Shown piece after piece: positions 7,442 to 14,299 of a stretch of DNA of 21,574 nt (its first letter is position 1; each line of letters opens with the position of its first letter). This stretch comes from Microbacterium sp. (GTDB lineage Bacteria; Actinomycetota; Actinomycetes; Actinomycetales; Microbacteriaceae). A program made the translations under genes and the position numbers. A model generated the notes under the pieces. The model worked only from the letters and a program-made list of their open reading frames with translations. It made no database searches and was not told where the DNA came from. The DNA lies in NCBI GenBank assembly GCA_003248845.1, contig QFPD01000002.1, positions 1-21,574 on the forward strand, given 5' to 3'.

Positions 7442-8283
7442 CCCCGGCGAGCCTCGAGGAGATCGCGCCCGGGGTTCTCGTTGCGACGAGCCGCCGGATG
7501 TCGACGACCTCGACCGTCATCGTCGGGCGAGCCGGCGACGCGCTGCTCGTCGACCCTGCGTGGATGCCGGATGAGCTGGAGTCGCTGTCCGCGGCGCTCG
7601 TCGCGCGCCGACTTCGCGTCGTCGGCGGATTCGCAACGCACGCGCACCACGACCACCTGCTGTGGCACCCGGGGTTCGGCTCGGGCCCCCGCTGGGCATC
7701 GCTCGCGACGGCGCGCATCGCGGCATCCGAGCGCGAAGATCTGGTCGCCGCTCTCGGCGACGAATTCGACGGAGAGCTCTCGGCCCTGATGGGGCGGGTG
7801 ACGGGCGTCGCGGGGGCGATTCCCGCCGAGTCCGTGCCGGCGGATGTCGAGATCGAGCTGGTCGTGCACGACGGGCACGCCCCCGGGCACACCGCGCTCT
7901 GGCTGCCCGGCCCGCGCATCCTGATCGCCGGCGACATGCTGAGCGACATCGAGCTGCCGCTGCCGTTCTGGCCCGACGATCTTCCCGCCTACCTCGCCGC
8001 GCTCGACGTGCTCGCGCCGTATGCGGAGCGTGCGGCTGTCGTGGTCCCGGGCCACGGCCGCGTCGGAACCGATGCCGCCGCGCGGCTGGCCGCCGACCGC
8101 CGCTACCTCGAGGACATGGTCCGCAGCGGGGCATCCGACGATCCGCGCACCCGCCTGCCGGCGATGGCGGACGACCATGCCCACATGGAGGCCCTCGCCG
8201 AGGAGCATCGCGCGGGTCTACGCTCGCCGCATGTGCCGCAACATCCGCGTCCTCCACAACTTCGAACCGCCGACGACCGATGA
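7438..8283 (+). CDS. MBL-fold metallo-hydrolase
   Basis: A 281-residue metallo-β-lactamase-fold hydrolase. The signature THAHHDH (residues 67-73) supplies the two-metal site, with further likely ligands His151 (APGHTALW), Asp166 (IAGDMLSD) and His206 (VPGHGRVG). The substrate is unknown; the fold covers thioesters, lactones, phosphodiesters and β-lactams. There is no signal peptide, so it should be cytoplasmic. The GTG at 7438 overlaps the epimerase stop (GTGA), implying coupling. Its last 17 codons run through the beginning of the DUF2277 gene in another frame, and the Pro/Arg-rich tail after residue 262 looks non-domain, so the tail may be an accident of a lost earlier stop. Confidence 0.92.
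   Translation: MTPASLEEIAPGVLVATSRRMSTTSTVIVGRAGDALLVDPAWMPDELESLSAALVARRLRVVGGFATHAHHDHLLWHPGFGSGPRWASLATARIAASEREDLVAALGDEFDGELSALMGRVTGVAGAIPAESVPADVEIELVVHDGHAPGHTALWLPGPRILIAGDMLSDIELPLPFWPDDLPAYLAALDVLAPYAERAAVVVPGHGRVGTDAAARLAADRRYLEDMVRSGASDDPRTRLPAMADDHAHMEALAEEHRAGLRSPHVPQHPRPPQLRTADDR
8219..8224 (+). promoter_or_regulatory. -10 box for the DUF2277 gene inside the hydrolase coding sequence
   Basis: TACGCT ends 6 bases before ATG 8231, the same leaderless geometry as other genes in this window, and lies within the 3' end of the MBL-fold gene. Confidence 0.5.
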
Positions 8284-8524
8284 CGAGGTGCGCGAGGCCG
8301 CACTGCAGTTCGTCCGCAAAGTGAGCGGATCGACGCGCCCCTCGCGCGTCAACGCCGAGCCGTTCGACCGCGCGATCGATGAGATCGCCCTCGCCACTCG
8401 GCGGCTTCTCGACGCCCTGGTGACGAACGCGCCGCCCAAGAGCCGCGAAGCCGAAGCGATCAAAGGCCGGGCGCGCCACGAGGCGCGGATGGAACGCGAG
8501 GTGCGCATCCGCACGGCATCCTGA
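8231..8524 (+). CDS. DUF2277 family protein
   Basis: A 97-residue protein that I recognise as DUF2277 from the start MCRNIRVLHNFEPPTTDDEV and the segment ALQFVRKVSGSTRP; function unknown. The family is small, soluble and common in actinobacteria and some proteobacteria. The invariant Cys2 and CRNIR opening fix ATG 8231 as the start, although longer readings of this frame exist upstream. The gene overlaps the hydrolase by 53 bases in a different frame, unusual for two unrelated genes, and has its own plausible leaderless promoter. Its stop lies 9 bases from the stop of the convergent DUF4386 gene. Confidence 0.92.
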   Translation: MCRNIRVLHNFEPPTTDDEVREAALQFVRKVSGSTRPSRVNAEPFDRAIDEIALATRRLLDALVTNAPPKSREAEAIKGRARHEARMEREVRIRTAS

Positions 8525-8533
8525 GCGGGCGCC

Positions 8534-9181
8534 TCAGCTTCGCTGATCGAATGCTCCGTCTGCGGCGGGGGCGAGTGCGGCGCGCGACTGCGGTCGGATG
8601 CCGCGGACGATGAGGTACACGGCGAGCCAGATCTCGAACGCGAAGATCGGCAGGGCGCAGATGCCGGCGATCGTTCCGTTGAGCGGAATGAGGCCGAACA
8701 GCTGGGCGATATCGCTCGTCAGGACGAGCGCCCCACCGACCATCCCGAGAATCGCGAGCGCGCGCGGCACGGCGCCGGCTGACAGCAGCAGCGATCCCAG
8801 CACGATCGTGTTCACGCCGATGACGAGACCCTGACCGACGAGGAACGACGCTGTGTGCACCGCGGTGAGCGCGGATGTCGCCTCCGCCGAGAGCGGCGCG
8901 AGCGTTCGAGCGACCATCGGGAGCGTGCCCGCGAGGATCACGGCGGCCTCGAGGCCCCGCAGCGCGACGAACGTCGCGGCACGGGCCGGCCCCGAGGCGC
9001 GCAGCAGCAACCAGAGCAGGATGCCGGTGCCGAGGCATCCGAGCGCCAGGAGGAACTCGAGCGCCACCCCGAGGGTCAGCGCGCCGGCGCCGTAGGCGGC
9101 GACGGCTCCCACCGAGGTGACGTGCGTGACCAGGTAGAGCGCACCCGTGGTGCGCGCGTACGTCCGGGCGATGTCGTTCAT
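8534..9181 (-). CDS. DUF4386 family membrane protein
   Basis: A 215-residue integral membrane protein with about six helices (near residues 12-30, 37-60, 68-88, 108-133, 139-165 and 172-195). The layout, with an ARTYARTTGALYLVTHVTS start and a GLIPLNGTI / LPIFAFEIWLAVYLI end, fits DUF4386. Function is unknown. ATG 9181 is chosen because AGAGAGG sits 4-5 bases before it, a good Shine-Dalgarno sequence. The gene is divergent from a TetR regulator, and a perfect operator-like palindrome sits immediately upstream of its ribosome-binding site, so it is the probable repressed target. Confidence 0.88.
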   Translation of the reverse strand: MNDIARTYARTTGALYLVTHVTSVGAVAAYGAGALTLGVALEFLLALGCLGTGILLWLLLRASGPARAATFVALRGLEAAVILAGTLPMVARTLAPLSAEATSALTAVHTASFLVGQGLVIGVNTIVLGSLLLSAGAVPRALAILGMVGGALVLTSDIAQLFGLIPLNGTIAGICALPIFAFEIWLAVYLIVRGIRPQSRAALAPAADGAFDQRS

Positions 9182-9192
9182 GATGCCTCTCT

Positions 9193-9215
9193 GTGGGTAT
9201 ACGGCGTATACCCAC
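9193..9215. promoter_or_regulatory. TetR operator 1 (perfect palindrome)
   Basis: Two perfect 10-base arms, GTGGGTATAC and GTATACCCAC, are separated by GGC. It lies between the DUF4386 start (11 bases away) and the TetR gene, and its TATACC could double as a -10 box of the DUF4386 promoter. Confidence 0.85.
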
Positions 9216-9229
9216 CCTCGCTGAGGATA

Positions 9230-9248
9230 GGGTTTACGGTGTATACGT
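9230..9248. promoter_or_regulatory. TetR operator 2 (imperfect copy over the regulator's own start)
   Basis: GGGTTTAC-GGT-GTATACGT repeats the core of operator 1 with one mismatch in the inner hexamer. Its centre is 35 bases from that of operator 1, and it covers the TACGGT box and the first bases of the TetR start codon, a design that fits autorepression. Confidence 0.7.
9235..9240 (+). promoter_or_regulatory. -10 box of the TetR gene (leaderless)
   Basis: TACGGT ends 6 bases before GTG 9247 and lies inside operator 2. Confidence 0.55.
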
Positions 9249-9930
9249 GTCAACCACCGCCCGTCGCCCGACGCTCGATCGGGGCACCGTGGTCTCGACC
9301 GCCATCGCCCTCGCCGACGCGCGGGGACTCGAAGCGACCACCATGCGAGGGCTCGCCGATGTCCTCCGGGTGACCCCGATGGCGCTCTACAAGCACGTCG
9401 CGCACCGCGAGCAGCTGATCGACGAGATGGTCGACCACGTCGTCGGCGCCATCGGCGAGCCCACCGACGGGGTGAGCGGAGCGAATGCCGCGGACTGGCG
9501 CGTCGGGGTGCGCAGACGCATCCTCGCGGCACGCGCCGCCCTGTCCGTCCATCCGTGGGCGCGCGACGCCATCGAGACGAGGACGACGGCGAGCCCCGTC
9601 GTCCTCGCGTACATGGACGCGCTCATGGCCATGATGTTCGCCGGGGGACTCTCCGCCGACCTCGTGCATCATGCGATGCACGCCCTCAGCACGCGGATGT
9701 GGGGCTTCACGCGCGATGTCATGCCGACCCCGACGGTCCCCGACGACCCGGCGGAGCGTGCGGCGGCGCTGGATGCCTTCATGACCGCCTACCCCGCCAT
9801 TGCCCGCATGATGACGGCGGCTCCCCACGCCGGGCAGGCATGCGACGACGATGAAGAGTTCGCCTTCGCGCTCGACCTGCTCCTGGACGGCGTCCAGCGC
9901 CGTCACGAGGCGGGGTGGACCTCCGTCTGA
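9247..9930 (+). CDS. TetR/AcrR family transcriptional regulator
   Basis: A 227-residue one-component repressor. The N-terminal helix-turn-helix (residues ~10-57) reads TVVSTAIALADARGLEATTM, then LADVLRVTPMALYKHV, a canonical TetR recognition helix, followed by EQLIDEMVDHVVG. The all-helical C-terminal ligand domain (~70-227) is Met-rich, and its ligand is unknown. The GTG at 9247 is preferred over an upstream GTG at 9193 because the extension would translate the operator region, while 9247 gives the normal spacing to the HTH and fits the leaderless box. The divergent DUF4386 gene and the twin operators point to local regulation. The last 28 bases overlap the convergent EamA gene. Confidence 0.93.
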   Translation: MSTTARRPTLDRGTVVSTAIALADARGLEATTMRGLADVLRVTPMALYKHVAHREQLIDEMVDHVVGAIGEPTDGVSGANAADWRVGVRRRILAARAALSVHPWARDAIETRTTASPVVLAYMDALMAMMFAGGLSADLVHHAMHALSTRMWGFTRDVMPTPTVPDDPAERAAALDAFMTAYPAIARMMTAAPHAGQACDDDEEFAFALDLLLDGVQRRHEAGWTSV

Positions 9931-10832
9931 GGAGCCGTTGCGCTACGACGCCCGCGCACTGACGCGCGCCCGCGCACTGACGCGACGAGCACGCCGCCGA
10001 TGAGCAGCAGACCTCCTGTGATCTCCGCCGCGTTCGGGATCTGACCGAGCAGCAGCGCCCCCGCGCTCATCGCGACCACCGGTGCGAGGAGCACCCACGG
10101 CACGACAGCCGCCGAGCGGTTGCGGGAGAGCAGGGCGTTCCAGATCGAGTACCCGATGAGCGTGCAGAGCCCCGCCGTGTACAGCGTCGACAGGGCCGCC
10201 GTCCAGCCGAAGGCGGCGAGGCCCGCCCCGATCGCGGCCGGACCCTCGACGAGCAGCGAGAGGGCGAGCGCGGGAACCGGGACGACGAGGGCCGACCAGA
10301 CCGTGAGCGAGAGGCTGCCCGCGCGGCCTGGGCCCGTGACGACGCCGGCGCGCCGCGAGATCACGTTGCCGATCGCCCAGGATGCCGCAGCAGCGAGAGC
10401 CAGTGCGACGGCCAGGGCGGGAGCCTGCCCGCCGCGGCCCGCCGCGACGATCGCGAGGCCGACGACACCGAGCGCCACGCCGACCAGTTGAGGGCGTGTG
10501 GGGCGCTCGCGCAGCGCGAGCGCCGCGAACACGATCGTGAAGACCGCCTGCGCCTGCAGCACGAGTGCGGCGAGCCCGGGCTGCAGGCCGAGGGCCATCG
10601 ACGTGTAGAGCAGACCGAACTGGCCGAGCGACATGAACAGCCCGACGCCGACGATCGTGCGCCACGACGTGCGCGGGCGCGGCACGAAGACGACCGCCGC
10701 CGACACCACGAGGAAGCGGATCGCGACGAACAGCAGGGGCGGCACGCCCTGCATCCCCCAGTCGATGACGACGAAGTTGAACCCCCACAGGGCGGCGACG
10801 GCGGCGGCCAGGATCGTGTCGCGTCTGTTCAC
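9903..10832 (-). CDS. EamA/DMT family transporter
   Basis: A 309-residue drug/metabolite transporter with ten predicted helices in two EamA repeats: LWGFNFVVIDWGMQGVPPLL opens the first, and AAASWAIGNVISRR opens the second, ending LLLIGGVLVASV. It probably exports a small metabolite; the resemblance is to the YdcZ/RhaT-like group often called amino-acid exporters, but the substrate is not identifiable. The start is GTG 10832 with GTGGAG just upstream at short spacing. The C-terminal tail contains a six-residue duplication (SVRGRA/SVRGRR) from an 18-base tandem repeat. The gene is divergent from a LysR regulator that probably controls it, and its end overlaps the TetR gene by 28 bases. Confidence 0.93.
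   Translation of the reverse strand: MNRRDTILAAAVAALWGFNFVVIDWGMQGVPPLLFVAIRFLVVSAAVVFVPRPRTSWRTIVGVGLFMSLGQFGLLYTSMALGLQPGLAALVLQAQAVFTIVFAALALRERPTRPQLVGVALGVVGLAIVAAGRGGQAPALAVALALAAAASWAIGNVISRRAGVVTGPGRAGSLSLTVWSALVVPVPALALSLLVEGPAAIGAGLAAFGWTAALSTLYTAGLCTLIGYSIWNALLSRNRSAAVVPWVLLAPVVAMSAGALLLGQIPNAAEITGGLLLIGGVLVASVRGRASVRGRRSATAPQTEVHPAS
9949..9984 (+). repeat. 18-base perfect tandem repeat in the EamA gene tail
   Basis: CGCCCGCGCACTGACGCG occurs twice with no gap. Being a multiple of three, it adds six residues to the cytoplasmic tail without breaking the frame. Confidence 0.9.
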
Positions 10833-10856
10833 GTCTCCACTTCAGCGCCCGCACCG

Positions 10857-10906
10857 ATGAAGCACAAGCGATTATTTCTACGATTGATCGTGTAGCTTCG
10901 CTTCAT
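10857..10906. promoter_or_regulatory. Divergent LysR/EamA control region
   Basis: This AT-rich island within a GC-rich window has nested dyads: ATGAAGC (10857-10863) with GCTTCAT (10900-10906), and ACGAT-TG-ATCGT (10880-10891). LysR-type regulators usually bind such interrupted dyads between themselves and a divergent target. The outer arm includes the LysR start codon. Confidence 0.55.
10893..10898 (+). promoter_or_regulatory. -10 box of the LysR gene (leaderless)
   Basis: TAGCTT ends 6 bases before ATG 10905, with no Shine-Dalgarno sequence between. Confidence 0.6.
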
Positions 10907-11816
10907 GATCGATCTCGAGGCCGTGGTCTCGCTCCGCGCTGTCGCGACCGGCGGCAGCGTGTCCGCCGCGGCGAGCACCCTCGGATTCACCCCCTCGGCG
11001 GTGTCGCAGCAGATCAAACGCCTGGAACGCGAGATCGGGGTCGCGCTCCTCGAACGCGTCGGGCGCGGTGTCGTGCTGACGGATGCCGGGACGCGGCTCG
11101 TCGTGGCATCCACGCCCATTCTCGAAGGGCTCGACCGCCTCGGCGCAGACCTGCAGCTGACCGGGGGTCAGGAGCACGTCACCGGCGAGATCCGGCTGGC
11201 CGCGTTCTCGACGGTCGTGCGGGGACTCATGATCCCCACGATCGCCGGTCTCCGTGAGCGGCACCCGGGCCTCTCGTTGCCGCTGCGCGAGAGCGAGCCG
11301 TGGGAGACCATCGCGCTCGTGGCATCGGGGCAGCGCGACCTGGGTGTCGTGCACCGGTGGGGAGGTGTCGCTCTCGCGATGCCCGAGCCTCTCGTCGCGA
11401 CCCCGCTGTTCACCGACGTCGCCGATGTGATCCTGCGCCGCGACCACCCGCTCGCGGACCGCGCGGTTCTGCACCCCGAAGACCTCGCCGGCGAGGCCTG
11501 GGTCGCGACATTCGAGGCGACGATCTGCCGGCAGTGGCTGCGGCGTCTGTTCGACGGCGTGCCCGGCGCTCCGCGCATCGCGCACGAGTCGATGGAGTTC
11601 GAGAACCACGTCGCGTTCGCCCGCGCCGGCGGCATCGTCGCGCTCGTCCCCCGCCTCGGCCGGGGCGAGCTCGGCCCGGACCTCGTGGCGATCCCGACGG
11701 CGGGCCCCGCCTCGACACGCGACGTGCTGGCCGTCCACCGTCGCACGCAGGGCGACTCGCCGGCCCTGCGCGCCGTGCTCGACGAGCTCGTCGACCGGAC
11801 GCGCGCGTTCGGCTGA
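10905..11816 (+). CDS. LysR family transcriptional regulator
   Basis: A 303-residue LysR-type regulator. The N-terminal winged HTH shows LEAVVSLRAVATGGSVSAAA, then LGFTPSAVSQQIKRLEREIG and GRGVVLTDAGTRLV. The C-terminal periplasmic-binding-like co-inducer domain (~95-300) includes GEIRLAAFSTVVRGLMIPTI and the late segment ARAGGIVALVPRLGRGEL. The ligand is unknown. ATG 10905 is set by the HTH position and by the leaderless -10 box. The divergent EamA transporter is its most likely target, by analogy with many LysR-exporter pairs. It ends 23 bases before the end of the interrupted LtrA reading frame on the other strand. Confidence 0.95.
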   Translation: MIDLEAVVSLRAVATGGSVSAAASTLGFTPSAVSQQIKRLEREIGVALLERVGRGVVLTDAGTRLVVASTPILEGLDRLGADLQLTGGQEHVTGEIRLAAFSTVVRGLMIPTIAGLRERHPGLSLPLRESEPWETIALVASGQRDLGVVHRWGGVALAMPEPLVATPLFTDVADVILRRDHPLADRAVLHPEDLAGEAWVATFEATICRQWLRRLFDGVPGAPRIAHESMEFENHVAFARAGGIVALVPRLGRGELGPDLVAIPTAGPASTRDVLAVHRRTQGDSPALRAVLDELVDRTRAFG

Positions 11817-11839
11817 CGCGCGCGGCCCGGCGCGGAGTC

Positions 11840-12121
11840 TCAGGCGTGGGTGGCCGCGTGCGCGTGGTCGTCCGCCGGCGCGACCGGCGGGCGCCAGACG
11901 AGCACCGCCACGATCACGACGAGGATGATCGCGGTGAGCGCGAACGGCACGGGGATGAGCGGATCGACGAGCACGAGCACGGCGCCGACCGGCACCACGG
12001 TGTTCACGACGGGGTCGGCGACCCGCCGTATCGCGAGGAGCCATACCCCCAGGATGAACACGGCGATCGGGATGCTGTACGCGAACGACGCCCACGGCGC
12101 GTGGAGCTCGCTATGACCGGT
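11840..12121 (-). pseudogene. C-terminal remnant of the LtrA-family gene after an in-frame TAG
   Basis: Directly after the TAG at 12124-12122 the same frame continues for 93 codons to a TGA and encodes the expected last part of an LtrA-family protein: TGHSELHAPWASFAYSIPI, then three hydrophobic helices (AVFILGVWLLAI, NTVVPVGAVLVLVDPLI, ALTAIILVVIVAVLVW) and a His-rich tail. Codon style does not change across the stop. There is no ribosome-binding site for a restart close to the break; an ATG-less GTG start inside the helix is possible but unlikely. Confidence 0.8.
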
Positions 12122-13042
12122 CTACACGTCGATCTCCACCTCGATGCCCGCGGAGAACGCGCCGGCCGCGGCGAAGATGAAGTAGTGCCCGTAGCCGTAG
12201 GCGATCGACTGGCGGAGGTTGCCGATCGCGTGGTGGTGCGGCGGCCAGAAGTAGATCCACCACAGCGCCGCCGTCGCGACGAGGGCGAGCACCGCGATGC
12301 CGATGAGAGGGGCGATCGACTCGGCATCCTCGAGCGCATGGATGATGGCGTTCGCCGAGGCGAGCAGGCTCTCGCCGAGGACGATCAGCGTGAAAAGTCC
12401 GTAGCGCTCGGTGATGTGGTGCGGATGCCAGGGCGTGTTGCCGTGGCGCTCGGCGATGATCGGCACGGAGATCTCCGCCACGACGAGCACGACGATCGCG
12501 GCGGGCACGAGCGACGCGGGCACGAGCAGCGAGAGCAGCCACAGCACCTGGACGAGGGCGATGCCGCCGGCGTAGGTGAGAGTCGTGCGGCGCAGCTCGC
12601 CCCCGCTGTGGGAGGCGCGCAGCCACTGGGCGAGCAGGGCCAGGCGCATCACGACGTAGCCGATCACCATGATCGTGAAGTCGTTGTGCTCGAACAGCGG
12701 TGGGATCCCCGCCGCGAGGACGAGCACGCCGCTCATCTGCAGGATCGTGAGCACCCGATAGAGCCAGTCGTCGGTGTCGAACGACGTCGCGAACCAGGTG
12801 AAGTTCATCCACGCCCACCAGATCGCGAAAAACACGACGGCGAAGTGGATGAGACCCTCCCGCACGTGGTCCTCGGTCAGGGAGTGGTGCAGCTGGACGG
12901 CCGCCGTGCTGATCGCGATGACGAAGACGAGGTCGAAGAAGAGCTCGAGGCTGGATGCCGCCCGGTGCGGCTCGTGTGCGTCGCGCGGCCGCATGGGCAG
13001 GAGCCGGAATCGCGAGTGGTGCGGGCTGGACGCGGATCTCAT
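12122..13042 (-). CDS. ltrA: Low temperature requirement protein A (LtrA) family membrane protein, cut short by TAG
   Basis: 306 residues of a polytopic membrane protein of the LtrA family. Key segments are SSLELFFDLVFVIAIS, FFAIWWAWMNFTWFATSFDTDD, ERYGLFTLIVLGESLLA and a WWIYFWPPHHHAIGN stretch, all characteristic. The biochemical role is unknown; the family was named for growth of Listeria at low temperature. The start at 13042 is preferred to an upstream ATG (13153) and a downstream ATG (12994) because TACTCT lies 6 bases before it. The frame meets TAG at codon 307, but family-like sequence continues in frame for 93 more codons, so a full protein would have about 400 residues. The truncated product lacks the last three helices and is probably not functional unless the stop is read through or is a sequencing error. 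Confidence 0.88.
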   Translation of the reverse strand: MRSASSPHHSRFRLLPMRPRDAHEPHRAASSLELFFDLVFVIAISTAAVQLHHSLTEDHVREGLIHFAVVFFAIWWAWMNFTWFATSFDTDDWLYRVLTILQMSGVLVLAAGIPPLFEHNDFTIMVIGYVVMRLALLAQWLRASHSGGELRRTTLTYAGGIALVQVLWLLSLLVPASLVPAAIVVLVVAEISVPIIAERHGNTPWHPHHITERYGLFTLIVLGESLLASANAIIHALEDAESIAPLIGIAVLALVATAALWWIYFWPPHHHAIGNLRQSIAYGYGHYFIFAAAGAFSAGIEVEIDV

Positions 13043-13048
13043 CGCGCC

Positions 13049-13054
13049 AGAGTA
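13049..13054 (-). promoter_or_regulatory. -10 box of the LtrA gene (leaderless)
   Basis: On the minus strand TACTCT ends 6 bases before ATG 13042; it decides the start of the gene. Confidence 0.6.
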
Positions 13055-13205
13055 GTGGGTGAGGGCGGTTCGCCGTCGCGCGCCGGCGACATCCTTGAGC
13101 CGGATCATCCGTCCGGCGTTGTCCGGAGCTGCTGTTCTCCACAGATTCCGCAACCCCTCACCACGCGCCTGCTCCGACCGGTAGCCTCGTGCGCGGGCGG
13201 ATGTC

Positions 13206-13210
13206 GGAGG
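13206..13210 (+). promoter_or_regulatory. Ribosome-binding site that sets the start of the YbaB-like gene
   Basis: GGAGG, five bases before GTG 13216. TAGCCT at 13182-13187 could be the -10 box, giving a short leader. This favours GTG 13216 over ATG 13201 or GTG 13189. Confidence 0.65.
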
Positions 13211-13215
13211 TGCCG

Positions 13216-13959
13216 GTGGCTGACGAGGCCGAGACGATCTATGAACTGCGCGACGAACTCGCGCGCGACGCGCAAGCGTACGAGGATGCCGCTGCGCGCT
13301 CCCTTCCGACGGAGGCGTCGGACGACGCCGAGATGATCCACGTGCGAGTCGCCGACGACGGGGTGCCGACGATCACCGTCCGCGACGGGTGGCTCTCCGC
13401 ATACGAGCCCGGCGAACTCGCGGGGGAGATCATGGCGACGCTCGGGCGCTTGAGCCAGGCGCGTCTCGAGGCCTGGGCGGTCGGAGCCGGGGAGGCTCTC
13501 GACGTCGAGCGTCGCAACACGCCTGTCCCTCCGCTGAGCGAGACCACCGCCGGCAAGGTGAAGGCGGCCCTCGAGGCCGAGAAGGATGAGAGCGTCGCGA
13601 TCACCGCGATGCTCGAGCGGGTGCTCACGATGCTCGACGACATCGCCGACAATCTCGACTCCGGTTTCGACGAGGCGCTGCGCAAGGGTCAGGCGACGGC
13701 AGCGGGCACGTCGTCGGGGCGGTCGGTGATCGTCCAGGTCGCCCCGAGCGGTGACCTGCGGTCGATCGAGCTTTCGGAGCGGTGGCTCGAGGCGACCAGT
13801 GCCGATCAGATCAGCCGCGAGATCACTGCGGCGATCGCCATGGCTCGCGATCAGACCCCGCCCTCGGAGGGACCGCTGGACGGGACCGCTCTCGCTGCGT
13901 ACCAGCGGTTCGTCGACGACCACGATGCCCTCGTGCGCTTCTTGAACGGAAAGGACTGA
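13216..13959 (+). CDS. YbaB/EbfC-like two-domain protein at a WXG100-type locus
   Basis: A 247-residue acidic soluble protein. An N-terminal helical stretch (residues 5-28) is followed by a YbaB-like unit (~39-88, IHVRVADDGVPTITVRDGWL and GELAGEIMATLGRLSQARLEAW), a helical linker (~110-160) and a second unit (~169-212, SVIVQVAPSGDLRSIELSERW, ending ISREITAAIAMAR). The repeated β-hairpin plus W and long helix is the YbaB/EbfC pattern, as I recall it. Such proteins are common beside ESAT-6/WXG100 genes in actinobacteria and are annotated as nucleoid-associated, though a chaperone-like role at these loci is equally possible. It is the first gene of a four-gene run, with a 2-base gap to the next. 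Confidence 0.7.
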   Translation: MADEAETIYELRDELARDAQAYEDAAARSLPTEASDDAEMIHVRVADDGVPTITVRDGWLSAYEPGELAGEIMATLGRLSQARLEAWAVGAGEALDVERRNTPVPPLSETTAGKVKAALEAEKDESVAITAMLERVLTMLDDIADNLDSGFDEALRKGQATAAGTSSGRSVIVQVAPSGDLRSIELSERWLEATSADQISREITAAIAMARDQTPPSEGPLDGTALAAYQRFVDDHDALVRFLNGKD

Positions 13960-13961
13960 CG

Positions 13962-14279
13962 ATGGATCCCGAACTGAAGGTCGCGTTCGAGGCGCTCGCA
14001 CAGGACGCGTCGACATGGGACGGTGTCGGAGAGGCGCTGTCGACGGCCCGCGCCGACATCGACGCGATCGACGTGTACCGAGGGGCGTTCTCGTTCGCCG
14101 GGCTCGACCTCGCCGATTCGTACGCGGAACTGCACGCCACCGTGGTCACTCTTCTCGGCGACGGCGCAGAGGCGACGCACGCCGGCGCGGATGCGCTTCG
14201 CGCCGTCCGCGACGACTTTCTGCGGTACGAAGACATCGCCCAGAGCGAGCTGTACGCCCTCTGGCAGCCGGTCCGCTGA
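13962..14279 (+). CDS. EspC-like small helical protein (putative type VII secretion-associated)
   Basis: A 105-residue, acidic, wholly helical protein. A Trp at 19, two amphipathic helices (~5-35 and ~50-90) and the pattern AGLDLADSYAELHATVVTLL, then GADALRAVRDDF resemble the EspC/DUF2580 group of type VII secretion targets, which pair with a partner and lack a classical signal peptide. The match is by shape only, and the YxxxD/E export signal is not present in standard form (the nearest is YEDIA). ATG 13962 comes 2 bases after the previous stop, so translation is probably coupled. The family could instead be a WXG100-like cytoplasmic partner of the next gene's product. Confidence 0.6.
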   Translation: MDPELKVAFEALAQDASTWDGVGEALSTARADIDAIDVYRGAFSFAGLDLADSYAELHATVVTLLGDGAEATHAGADALRAVRDDFLRYEDIAQSELYALWQPVR

Positions 14280-14299
14280 GACCAGGAACGAGACGAGCC

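Noticed and set aside
11817..11839. GC-rich hairpin (CGCGC/GCGCG) between the LysR and LtrA ends as a bidirectional terminator
   Set aside because: The stem is short, built of alternating G and C, and has no T tract on either strand.
11300..13336. A 678-codon plus-strand open frame over the LysR and LtrA genes
   Set aside because: Its composition (Arg, Asp, His, Pro) is not protein-like and it is antisense or out of frame to LysR and LtrA, which have clear family motifs.
13962..14279. Type VII export signal YxxxD/E in the EspC-like protein
   Set aside because: The only candidate, YEDIA, lacks the acidic residue at the fifth position; so the secretion claim rests on overall shape only and was kept at modest confidence.
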